This document shows positions 12,492 to 19,827 of a stretch of DNA of 27,043 nt, piece after piece. Within the stretch, counting starts at the first letter, position 1; each line of letters opens with the position of its first letter. Source of the DNA: RPQJ01 sp963714645. GTDB taxonomy: Bacteria; Pseudomonadota; Gammaproteobacteria; Steroidobacterales; Steroidobacteraceae. The DNA lies in contig CAVQQX010000100.1 of the NCBI GenBank assembly GCA_963714645.1, positions 1 through 27,043 on the forward strand, in the 5' to 3' direction. A model generated the notes under the pieces. The model had not been told where the DNA came from and ran no database searches. It saw only the letters and a list, made by a program, of their open reading frames with translations. Made by a program: the position numbers and the translations under genes.

Positions 12492-13709
12492 TTGAGTTCA
12501 ACCGCCACCTTGCCGCGCCGGGTTCTCTCGGGGATGCGCCCGACGGGAAGCCTCCACCTGGGCAACTACCACGGCGCGCTCAAGAACTGGACCGAGCTGC
12601 AGTACCATTTCGACTGCTATTTCTTCGTCGCGGATTTCCACGCCCTGACGACCGGGTACGAAGACACTCGCCAGCTCGAGGAACACGTCTGGCAGATGGT
12701 GATCGACTGGCTCGCGGCCGGTCTCAATCCCTCCGTCTGCACCATGTTCATCCAGTCGCGCGTGCCGGAGCACGCCGAACTGCATCTGCTGCTTTCGATG
12801 ATCACTCCGCTCGGCTGGCTCGAGCGCGTGCCGACGTACAAGGACCAGCAGGAACAACTCAAGGAGAAGGACCTCGCGACGTACGGCTTCCTCGGCTATC
12901 CGCTGCTGCAGAGCGCGGACATCCTGCTCTACCGCCCGCTGGGAGTGCCCGTGGGCGAGGACCAGGTCGCGCACGTGGAGATCACGCGTGAGATCGCGCG
13001 ACGGTTCAACTTCGTGTTTGGCCGCGAGACAGACTTCGAGGCGAAGGCCGAACGGGCCATCAAGAATCTCGGCAGCCGCAACGCGGCGCTCTACCGCGAG
13101 CTCCGCAAGAGTTACCAGGAGCAGGGCAACGAGCAGGCCCTGACGCGGGTCCATGCGCTGCTCGACGGCAATTCGCGCCTGACGCTGGCGGATCACGAAC
13201 GCCTGCTCGGTTATCTCGAGGGCACCGGCCGCACGATCCTGCCGGAGCCCGAGGCGCTGCTGACCGAGTCGCCGAAGGTCACGGGCCTCGACGGGCGCAA
13301 GATGTCCAAGTCGTACGGCAACACGATCGGGCTGCGCGAGGATCCCGACCAGGTCGCGAAGAAGCTCAAGACGATGCAGACGGACCCGGCCCGCGTCCGC
13401 CGCAATGATCCGGGCGATCCCGACAAGTGCCCGGTCTGGGACCTGCACAGGCTCTATTCACCGCCCGACGTGCAGGCGTGGGCCAGCCAGGGATGCCGCA
13501 GCGCCGGCATCGGTTGCCTCGAGTGCAAGAAACCCGTGATCGACCGCATCGTCGAGGAAGTCACCGGCATGCGGCAACGGGCACAGGAATACGAGGACAA
13601 TCCCGACCTCGTGCGCGGCATCATCGCCGAAGGAAACGAGAAGGCGCGCACCGTGGCCGGCCAGACACTCGACGACGTGCGCCAGGCCATGGGCCTCGCG
13701 TACCGCTGA
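12492..13709 (+). CDS. trpS: Tryptophanyl-tRNA synthetase (long form)
   Basis: A class I synthetase charging tRNA-Trp. I use the TTG at 12492, preceded by CAGGGA at 6-base spacing; it places the catalytic segment at the usual distance from the N-terminus. HIGH-type motif HLGN is at 22-25 and the KMSKS loop at 270-274. At 405 residues it is about 70 longer than the E. coli enzyme. Much of the excess is an insertion at about 182-248, between the GEDQVAHVEITREIARRFN core and the KMSKS loop (LGSRNAALYRELRKSYQEQG onward). The C-terminus has Cys-rich GCRSAGIGCLECKKP. Longer TrpRS forms are known in beta- and gammaproteobacteria. It heads the trpS-scpA-scpB-rluB series. Confidence 0.95.
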   Translation: MSSTATLPRRVLSGMRPTGSLHLGNYHGALKNWTELQYHFDCYFFVADFHALTTGYEDTRQLEEHVWQMVIDWLAAGLNPSVCTMFIQSRVPEHAELHLLLSMITPLGWLERVPTYKDQQEQLKEKDLATYGFLGYPLLQSADILLYRPLGVPVGEDQVAHVEITREIARRFNFVFGRETDFEAKAERAIKNLGSRNAALYRELRKSYQEQGNEQALTRVHALLDGNSRLTLADHERLLGYLEGTGRTILPEPEALLTESPKVTGLDGRKMSKSYGNTIGLREDPDQVAKKLKTMQTDPARVRRNDPGDPDKCPVWDLHRLYSPPDVQAWASQGCRSAGIGCLECKKPVIDRIVEEVTGMRQRAQEYEDNPDLVRGIIAEGNEKARTVAGQTLDDVRQAMGLAYR

Positions 13710-13726
13710 GCCAGGAGGGCGCAGTC

Positions 13727-14644
13727 ATGACCAGACCAGACCTCCGGTTGATCGAAGGTGGCCGCAGCGAAGCTCACGACGCGCTCGAGCCGCCGCCGGC
13801 ACAGTCGGAGATGCCGTTCGCGGTCGTCGAAGGCGAGCCGGTCACGCAGATGCCGAAGGATCTCTACATCCCGCCGGATGCACTGCAGGTGTTTCTCGAG
13901 GCATTCGAGGGCCCGCTCGACCTGCTGCTGTACCTGATCCGGAGGCAGAACCTCGACATCCTCGACATTCCGATCGCCGAGATCACGCGGCAGTACATGT
14001 CGTACATCGACGTGATGCGCGACATGCAGCTCGAACTCGCCGGCGAGTACCTGGTGATGGCTGCGACCCTGGCCGAGATCAAGTCGCGCATGCTGCTGCC
14101 GCGCCCGGCCGCCACCGGCGACGAAGAAGCGGATCCGCGCGCAGAGCTCGTGCGGCGGCTGCAGGAGTACGAGCGCTTCAAGCGCGCCGCGATTGACATG
14201 GAGGAGCTCCACCGGGTCGACCGCGACACCTTCCCGGCGACGGCCGAGCTGGTCGACCGCCGCGTGCTGCGACTGCAGCCGAACGTGACGCTGCAGGAGA
14301 TGCTGGTCGCACTCAAGGAGGTGATGTCGCGCGCGGAAATGTTCGCGCATCACCACATCAGCCGCGAGCCGCTCTCGGTGCGCCAGCGCATGTCGGAGGT
14401 GCTGGACACTATGCGGACGCGCGCGTTCGTCGAGTTCGTCGAGCTGTTCCGGCCCGAGGAGGGGCGCATGGGCGTCACCGTCACGTTCGTCGCGGTCCTC
14501 GAGCTGCTGCGCGAGGGTCTCGTCGAGATCGTGCAGTCCGAACCGTACGCGCCGATCCACGTTCGTGCGGGTGCGCAGCGTGCGCCGGTCCTGACGAACG
14601 ACATCGGGCAGGCCGGCAACGGTCCGCAGGGCAACGAACCATGA
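13727..14644 (+). CDS. scpA: Segregation and condensation protein A
   Basis: 305 residues. The ATG at 13727 has AGGAGG upstream and lies 17 bases after trpS. ScpA is the kleisin that bridges the SMC heads and, with ScpB, condenses and segregates the chromosome. Signature segments are FEGPLDLLLYLIRRQNLDI (after a 60-residue variable, proline-rich N-terminus), ITRQYMSYID, EYLVMAATLAEIKSRMLLP, and a C-terminal winged-helix region with GRMGVTVTFVAVLELLREG. The N-terminal extension is longer than in Firmicutes ScpA but common in gammaproteobacteria. Its stop overlaps the scpB ATG by four bases. Confidence 0.95.
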   Translation: MTRPDLRLIEGGRSEAHDALEPPPAQSEMPFAVVEGEPVTQMPKDLYIPPDALQVFLEAFEGPLDLLLYLIRRQNLDILDIPIAEITRQYMSYIDVMRDMQLELAGEYLVMAATLAEIKSRMLLPRPAATGDEEADPRAELVRRLQEYERFKRAAIDMEELHRVDRDTFPATAELVDRRVLRLQPNVTLQEMLVALKEVMSRAEMFAHHHISREPLSVRQRMSEVLDTMRTRAFVEFVELFRPEEGRMGVTVTFVAVLELLREGLVEIVQSEPYAPIHVRAGAQRAPVLTNDIGQAGNGPQGNEP

Positions 14645-15297
14645 GCGAAAATCCGCTGGCCAGTGTCGTCGAGGCCGTCCTGCTCGCCGCCGGGCGGCCG
14701 GTTTCCATCAACCAGATGCTCGAGTTGTTCGAGGAATCGCAGCGCCCTCCGGTCGAGGAGATCGAAGGCGCGCTCGATGCCTTGCAGCGCAGCTACGAGG
14801 GGCGCGGCGTCGAGCTGCGCGAGGTGGCGAGCGGGTGGCGCGTGCAGATCCGACCGCAGCACGCCGAGACGGTCTCGCGGCTGTGGCAGGAACGGCCGAG
14901 CCGCTACTCCAGGGCGTTGCTCGAAACGCTTGCGCTGATCGCCTATCGGCAGCCGATCACGCGCGGCGAGATCGAGGGTATCCGCGGCGTGACGGTCAGC
15001 ACGACGATCATGCGCACGCTGCAGGAGCGCAACTGGATCCGCGTCGTCGGACACCGCGAGGTGCCGGGGCGACCGGAGCTGCTCGGCACCACGCGCGAGT
15101 TCCTCGACTACTTCGGCTTGAAGAGCCTCGACGACCTGCCGACCCTGGCGGAGCTGCGCGACCTCGAGGACATCCGCGAGCAGCTCGACCTGCCCGACCC
15201 CGCGATCGGGGCCTTGGCGGCGAACGACGACATCGGGGAGCACGGCACTTCGAGCGACGGCGACGGCGGCGAGGACCTTGAGCGAACGCCTGCATAA
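14641..15297 (+). CDS. scpB: Segregation and condensation protein B
   Basis: 218 residues, starting in an ATGA overlap with scpA. ScpB dimers bind ScpA and consist of two winged-helix domains. Seen here are the start PLASVVEAVLLAAGRPVSI, the LRGVELRE-GWR strand region, and the conserved RYSRALLETLALIAYRQPIT with GVTVSTTIMRTL in domain two. The acidic Gly/Asp-rich tail after about residue 185 is typically variable. The stop lies 20 bases inside the following rluB-like gene, so translation of the series is coupled. Confidence 0.95.
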   Translation: MSENPLASVVEAVLLAAGRPVSINQMLELFEESQRPPVEEIEGALDALQRSYEGRGVELREVASGWRVQIRPQHAETVSRLWQERPSRYSRALLETLALIAYRQPITRGEIEGIRGVTVSTTIMRTLQERNWIRVVGHREVPGRPELLGTTREFLDYFGLKSLDDLPTLAELRDLEDIREQLDLPDPAIGALAANDDIGEHGTSSDGDGGEDLERTPA

Positions 15298-16114
15298 GCT
15301 GCTCGCGCAGCACGGCCTCGGTTCGCGTCGCCAGGTCGAGTCGTGGATCCGCGAAGGGCGCGTGCTCGTGAACGGCGTTCCGGCCACCACCGGCCAGGCC
15401 GTGGAGCCCCGTGATCGCGTCGTGGTGGACGGACGGGACGTCACGCGCCTGCTGGCCGTCGAACGCAACCTGCAGGTCATCCTCTACCACAAGCCCGCCG
15501 GCGAGATGTTGCGCGCCCGTGCCGGCGACGATCGCGACGGCGCCGAACTGCGGCTGCCAGCGCTGCATGCAGGGCGCTGGGTTCCGGTCAACGCGCTCGG
15601 ATACGGCGAGGACGGACTGCTCGTGCTCGCGAGCGAAGGGGCGTTTGCCACCGCGATAGCACGCCGCGGACACGAGATTCCGGTCGAGTACCGCGCACGT
15701 GCCCTGCGCCCGCGGCAGGACGAGGAATGGCCCGAGCTGCCGCGGCAGGTCGACGTCGAGGGGAAGGGCGTCGAGTTCACGGTCGTCGAGCCCACCGGCG
15801 CGAGCGGAACCAATCGATGGTTCCGCCTCGCGGCCGACCGCACGGTGCCGCGCGGGGCCGTGCGCGCCTTGTTCGATGCCGCAGGTCTGAAGCTCAATCG
15901 CGCGATGCTGGTCCGCTGGGGGCCGGTGGAACTGCCCCGCGACCTGCCTCGCGGGCGCTGGCGCACGCTCGAAGGAGCACCGCTCGACGCGCTCTACGCG
16001 CTCGCGGGCCGCGACCGCATCGTCGAGAAGGCCGCACGCAAGCGACGCGGACCGCGTCCGCCCCCGGACCGTCGGCGCAAGAAATCTACTGCGCGTCGAA
16101 CCGGCAGCCGGTGA
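15278..16114 (+). CDS. rluB: RluB-family pseudouridine synthase homologue lacking the catalytic Asp
   Basis: 278 residues from a TTG at 15278 inside scpB; no better start gives the S4 domain. Residues 3-50 are an S4 RNA-binding domain (ERLHKLLAQHGLGSRRQVE). The RsuA/RluB catalytic domain follows, with YHKPAGEML at 70-78, VEYRARAL and an RVRYGPV-like RWGPVELP. In active enzymes the signature is GRLD-x-x-T-x-GL. Here the aligned segment is VNALGYGEDGLLVL, so the catalytic Asp position is Gly108. The later EGRNREVR signature is also lost (DRTVPRGAVR). It sits in the usual scpA-scpB-rluB position, where RluB would modify U2605 of 23S rRNA. It may bind RNA without catalysis. The 3' end overlaps yciK (opposite strand) by 29 bases. 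Confidence 0.88.
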   Translation: MSERLHKLLAQHGLGSRRQVESWIREGRVLVNGVPATTGQAVEPRDRVVVDGRDVTRLLAVERNLQVILYHKPAGEMLRARAGDDRDGAELRLPALHAGRWVPVNALGYGEDGLLVLASEGAFATAIARRGHEIPVEYRARALRPRQDEEWPELPRQVDVEGKGVEFTVVEPTGASGTNRWFRLAADRTVPRGAVRALFDAAGLKLNRAMLVRWGPVELPRDLPRGRWRTLEGAPLDALYALAGRDRIVEKAARKRRGPRPPPDRRRKKSTARRTGSR

Positions 16115-16850
16115 CGCCGCGGGCGTCCGGACCCAGCAGGAACAGAAACGGGCCGACGACTGCTTCGGGCGGCGCGAGCTTGGATGCATCCTCGCCGGGG
16201 TAGGCACGCGCCCGCATCGGCGACCGCACGGGACCCGGGTTCACGCTGTTCGAGCGGACCGGTTGCTCGGTGGCGAGTTCGTCGGCGAGCACCTGCATCA
16301 GCCCCTCCTCCGCGAACTTCGACACCGCGTACGCGCCCCAGTAGGCGCGACCCTTGATGGAGACGCTGCTGGTCGTGAACACGATCGACGGGTCCGGGGC
16401 CCGCGCGAGCAGCGGCAGCAGCGTCTTCGTCAGGATGAATGGCGCCGTGACGTTGACGTGCATGACCTTCATCCACGTCGGCACGTCGTAGTGGGCGATC
16501 GGCGCGCGGTCGCCGAGCAGGCCACCGACATGGGCGAGGCCGTCGAGCCGGCCGAATTCGCCGGCGACGGCTTCCGCGATCGAGTCGTAAGCTGCGGCAT
16601 CCGCCTTCTCGAAGTCGAGCGGCACGATCGACGGCCGTGGCCCGCCGGCCGCGACCAGCACATCGTACGCGCGCTCGAGCTTGCGGACCGAACGTCCGGA
16701 GAGGATGACCGAGGCGCCCAGCCTGGCGCACGCGAGTGCGAGCGCACCGCCGATGCTGCCGCTCGCACCGGTGACGAGGATCACGCGATCAGCCAGCAGT
16801 CCCGGTGGCGGCTCGTAGCGACGCAGCTGTTCGGAAGTCGGACCGGACAT
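16086..16850 (-). CDS. yciK: YciK family short-chain dehydrogenase/reductase
   Basis: 254 residues from the ATG at 16850, close to E. coli YciK in length and pattern. The NAD(P)-binding glycine motif is TGASGSIG (27-34). Catalytic Ser (FTTSSVSIKGR, about 159-169) and Tyr174-x-x-x-Lys178 (YAVSK) are present, with a YciK-specific C-terminus PGEDASKLAPPEAVVG. The usual Asn-Ala-Gly motif after strand 4 reads VGG here (HVGGLLGD). The physiological substrate of YciK is not established. Last gene of the mtaD-ubiG-rmuC-SQS-like-yciK run, 23 bases after the previous gene. It converges on and overlaps rluB. Confidence 0.92.
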   Translation of the reverse strand: MSGPTSEQLRRYEPPPGLLADRVILVTGASGSIGGALALACARLGASVILSGRSVRKLERAYDVLVAAGGPRPSIVPLDFEKADAAAYDSIAEAVAGEFGRLDGLAHVGGLLGDRAPIAHYDVPTWMKVMHVNVTAPFILTKTLLPLLARAPDPSIVFTTSSVSIKGRAYWGAYAVSKFAEEGLMQVLADELATEQPVRSNSVNPGPVRSPMRARAYPGEDASKLAPPEAVVGPFLFLLGPDARGVTGCRFDAQ

Positions 16851-16873
16851 CGTGCAAGTCTCCCTCGACCGCG

Positions 16874-17710
16874 TCAGGCGGAATGGACGGCGGTGCGCCA
16901 GGCGGTCCAGAGCCTGGACCACGGGGGAACTTCGGCCCGCGCAGCGGCGAGCCCCGCGCCGTGGCGGACGCGTTGCAGCAGTCTTCCGTGCAGTGCCCCG
17001 AGCACGAGGCCGTGCACCTGCCGCGCCCGCTGCAGTGGTTCGAGCGCATCGGGTAGCGCGCGCGCCGTTTCGAGCAGGCGCGCGCGCATGGACTCGAGCA
17101 GCGTCCCGAGTCTTGCGTCCTCCGTATCGGCGCGCAGCGAGTGCGGGTCGAGACCGGCCTTGTGCAGCAGGTCCAGCGGAATCGGCAGCCGGCCTTTCGC
17201 GACGACGCCGCGCAGGTCGCGCAGCAGTTCGGTACGCCGCACGACACTACCCAGGCGCCGTGCAAAGTCCTGTTCGCGCGCGTGAATACCGGCCTCGCCC
17301 GCGCAGGCCTGCGCGGCAATGACCTGCAGGGCGCCGCAGGCCCGGTAACAGTAGGCCTCGAACTCCGCGTCGGTCGCGAACGCCAGGCGCGCCAGATCGA
17401 TGTCCGCGGCGACCAGCGATTCGTGCAGCGCGTAGAGCACATCGATTCCGAGCCGCTCCCGCAGCGGCAGCAACGCACGTGTGACGGGGTGGTTCGGCTG
17501 GCCGGCGAGCAGTCTGTCGACCTCCATCCGCCACCACTGCAGCCGCGTATGCGCGACCTCGTGCGCGACGGTCTCGACGGTGTTGCGGACTTCGGCCTCG
17601 AACGCGTAGAGCGCCTCGAGCGCCGGGCGGGCGTCACGCGGCGCATAGAGCACCGCGAAATGACGCAATGAGCCGGGCGCAGTACCGCGGGCGACGAAAG
17701 CCTCGGCCAT
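16874..17710 (-). CDS. Squalene/phytoene synthase family protein with degenerate active-site motifs
   Basis: 278 residues from the ATG at 17710, which overlaps the rmuC stop by one base (TGATG). The all-alpha squalene/phytoene synthase fold is suggested by LYAFEAEVRNTVE (34-46), RLQWWRMEVDRLL (56-68), EAYCYRACGALQVIA (118-132) and LLRDLRGVVAKGRLPIPLD (162-180). Active head-to-head prenyl synthases need two Asp-rich motifs. Here the first is EAEVRNTVE, with no Asp pair, and the second keeps only Asp165 of a D-x-x-E-D. This resembles the noncatalytic NDUFAF6-type branch, which supports respiratory complex assembly in mitochondria. No carotenoid or hopanoid genes are adjacent. Prenyl synthase activity is unlikely; true role unknown. 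Confidence 0.8.
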   Translation of the reverse strand: MAEAFVARGTAPGSLRHFAVLYAPRDARPALEALYAFEAEVRNTVETVAHEVAHTRLQWWRMEVDRLLAGQPNHPVTRALLPLRERLGIDVLYALHESLVAADIDLARLAFATDAEFEAYCYRACGALQVIAAQACAGEAGIHAREQDFARRLGSVVRRTELLRDLRGVVAKGRLPIPLDLLHKAGLDPHSLRADTEDARLGTLLESMRARLLETARALPDALEPLQRARQVHGLVLGALHGRLLQRVRHGAGLAAARAEVPPWSRLWTAWRTAVHSA

Positions 17711-19044
17711 CACTCGGTCCTGTCGACCGTGAGGTCCGGCGGCGGTGCGGCCACGGCTCCATCGGGCGCGGGAGAAGGCCGCGACGGCGTTTCCGCCGCG
17801 AGCGCGCGCGCCAGCTTGTCGATCGGGCCGACTTCCTCGAGTTCGCGTGAAGGGCGCAACCCGAGCTCGGTGAACTTGCGGGCGCCGGGCAGCACCTGCC
17901 GCTCGAGCGAACCCACCGCGGAATTGTAGGCCTCGACACTCTGGCCGAGCGTGCGCCCGACCTTGGCCAGGTGCGAGGTGAACGTGACCAGGCGTTTGTA
18001 GGTTTCCTCGCCGAGTTCCTGGATCCGGAGCGCATTCTCCGCGAGTGCGTTCTGCCGCCAGCCGTAGGCGACTGCCTTGAGCAACGCCACGAAGCTGGTT
18101 GGCGTTGCGATGATGACGTGCTGGCGGATGGCGTCTTCGAGCAGCGAGGGGGCTTCGGCAACCGCGGCGCTCAGGAACTGGTCGCCGGGGATGAACAGGA
18201 CGACGAAGTCCGGGCTCTGCTCGAACTGGGCCCAGTACGCCTTCTGCGCCAGCTGCCGGACGCGCTCCTGCACGGCTCCCGCATGACGGCGCAGCGCCAC
18301 CGCCCGTTCCTCGTCGGAAGCTGCCTCCATCGCCGTCAGGTAGGCATCGAGCGGAGTCTTCACGTCGACGACGATCTGCCGGCCGTCGGGCATGCTCACG
18401 ATCATGTCCGGTCGCAGCGAGCCGTCCTCGCCCGGCGTGTGGACCTGCTCGACGAAGTCGCAGTGCTCGATCATCCCGGAGAGTTCGGCGAGGCGGCGCA
18501 AGGTGAGCTCGCCCCACCGGCCCCGCACCTCCGGCCGGCGCAGCGCGGAGACGAGGTTGCGCGTCTCGCGCTGCAGCAGGACCTGGCCGAGTGCGACGTT
18601 CTCGAGCGAGGAGCGCAGGGCACCGAACGACTCCGCGCGCTCCTTCTCGATGCGCGCGATCTGTTCCTGGGTGCGCTGCAGCGCCTCGCGCACCGGCGCG
18701 AGCATCGAATCGACCGCCTTCTCGCGATCGGTCAGATTCCGCAACGCGACTTCCTGCTGCTGGCCGAGCGCCTGGCGCGCGAGTTGCAGGAAAGTCTCGT
18801 TGTTGCCGCGGAGCGCCTGGCCGGCGACCGCATCGAAGCCGGCCTGGAGACGCTGCATCGCGAGCTCGAGCGCCTGCTCGCGCTCCGACACGACGTCGGC
18901 GGCGGACTTGAGTGCCGCGTCCGACGACGCGAGTCGCAGTTCGAGTGCGTGGCGCCCGCGCCGGCCCAGTACGAAGCCCGCGAGGATCCCGATCAGCGCC
19001 ATGAGCGCCAGCCAGGCGACGAGCCCGAGCCACGCCTCACCCAC
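17710..19044 (-). CDS. rmuC: DNA recombination protein RmuC
   Basis: 444 residues, typical length. An N-terminal membrane helix (about 5-27) is followed by a long coiled coil (about 35-170) and the RmuC nuclease-like domain. The domain shows RGRWGE (174-179), a PD-(D/E)xK-type core with RPDMIV (Asp213) and VVDVKTPLDAYL (Asp227, Lys229), then the VVLFIPGDQFLSAA and IIATPTSFVALLKAVAYGWR segments. RmuC limits DNA inversions and is predicted to be a membrane-anchored nuclease; it also contributes to phage restriction-like or repair phenotypes in some bacteria. It lies between ubiG (60 bases upstream) and the squalene-synthase-like gene, which it overlaps. Confidence 0.95.
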   Translation of the reverse strand: MGEAWLGLVAWLALMALIGILAGFVLGRRGRHALELRLASSDAALKSAADVVSEREQALELAMQRLQAGFDAVAGQALRGNNETFLQLARQALGQQQEVALRNLTDREKAVDSMLAPVREALQRTQEQIARIEKERAESFGALRSSLENVALGQVLLQRETRNLVSALRRPEVRGRWGELTLRRLAELSGMIEHCDFVEQVHTPGEDGSLRPDMIVSMPDGRQIVVDVKTPLDAYLTAMEAASDEERAVALRRHAGAVQERVRQLAQKAYWAQFEQSPDFVVLFIPGDQFLSAAVAEAPSLLEDAIRQHVIIATPTSFVALLKAVAYGWRQNALAENALRIQELGEETYKRLVTFTSHLAKVGRTLGQSVEAYNSAVGSLERQVLPGARKFTELGLRPSRELEEVGPIDKLARALAAETPSRPSPAPDGAVAAPPPDLTVDRTE

Positions 19045-19104
19045 GGCGACACCACCGCACTGACGCGCTGCGAGTCCGGGGTCGCGGAAGCGGAGAATGC
19101 GTGC

Positions 19105-19827
19105 TCACGCAGCCTCGCTGCGTCGCAGGTGCATCAGGTAGTTCACGCCCGCATCGTCGCTGAGTTCCGCGCGGCGCGAGAACGGGTCGTACTCGAGCCC
19201 TGCGATGTCGCACGTCAGCAGGCCGGCTGCGCCGCCCCAGCGGCGCAGCTCGGACGGACGAATGAATCTTTCGTAGCTGTGCGTCCCCGCGGGCAGCAGC
19301 CGCAGCACGTACTCTGCACCGATGACCGCGAGCGCATAGGCCTTCAATGTCCGGTTGAGCGTGGAGACGAACACATGGCCGCCCGGACGCACGAGATGGG
19401 CGAGCGCAGCGACGGCGGCGGCGGGGTCGGGGACGTGCTCGAGCATTTCCATGCAGGTGACCACGTCGTACGCACCCGCGTGAGTCGCCGCATGCGCCTC
19501 GGCCGATTCGAGGACATAGCCGAGGGTCACGCCCGACGCCAGCGCATGCAGTCTCGCGACCGCGAGCAGGTCTTCCGCGAGGTCGAGGCCGGTGACGTGT
19601 GCCCCCTTGCGCGCCATCGCTTCCGCCAGCAGGCCACCTCCGCAACCGACGTCGACGACGTGGCGTCCTGCCAGCGAACCGGCGCGCTCGACGTATTGCA
19701 GCCGGACGGGGTTCAAGTCGTGCAGCGGACGCATCTCGCCCTGCGGATCCCACCAACGGCTGGCCGCTGCCTCGAATCGCGCGATCTCGGCGGGATCGAC
19801 ATTCCGTGGTCCGGCCGCCGCAGTCAT
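19105..19827 (-). CDS. ubiG: Ubiquinone biosynthesis O-methyltransferase
   Basis: 240 residues. UbiG performs both O-methylations of ubiquinone synthesis using S-adenosylmethionine. The N-terminus NVDPAEIARFEAAASRWWDP and HDLNPVRLQYV is the UbiG signature. SAM motif I is VVDVGCGGGLLAEAMA (57-72), and EMLEHVPDP and LRPGGHVFVSTLNRTLKAY follow. ATG at 19827 overlaps the preceding deaminase stop by four bases (ATGA). Clearing methylthioadenosine/SAH-type by-products beside a SAM-dependent methyltransferase is a sensible coupling. Confidence 0.97.
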   Translation of the reverse strand: MTAAAGPRNVDPAEIARFEAAASRWWDPQGEMRPLHDLNPVRLQYVERAGSLAGRHVVDVGCGGGLLAEAMARKGAHVTGLDLAEDLLAVARLHALASGVTLGYVLESAEAHAATHAGAYDVVTCMEMLEHVPDPAAAVAALAHLVRPGGHVFVSTLNRTLKAYALAVIGAEYVLRLLPAGTHSYERFIRPSELRRWGGAAGLLTCDIAGLEYDPFSRRAELSDDAGVNYLMHLRRSEAA

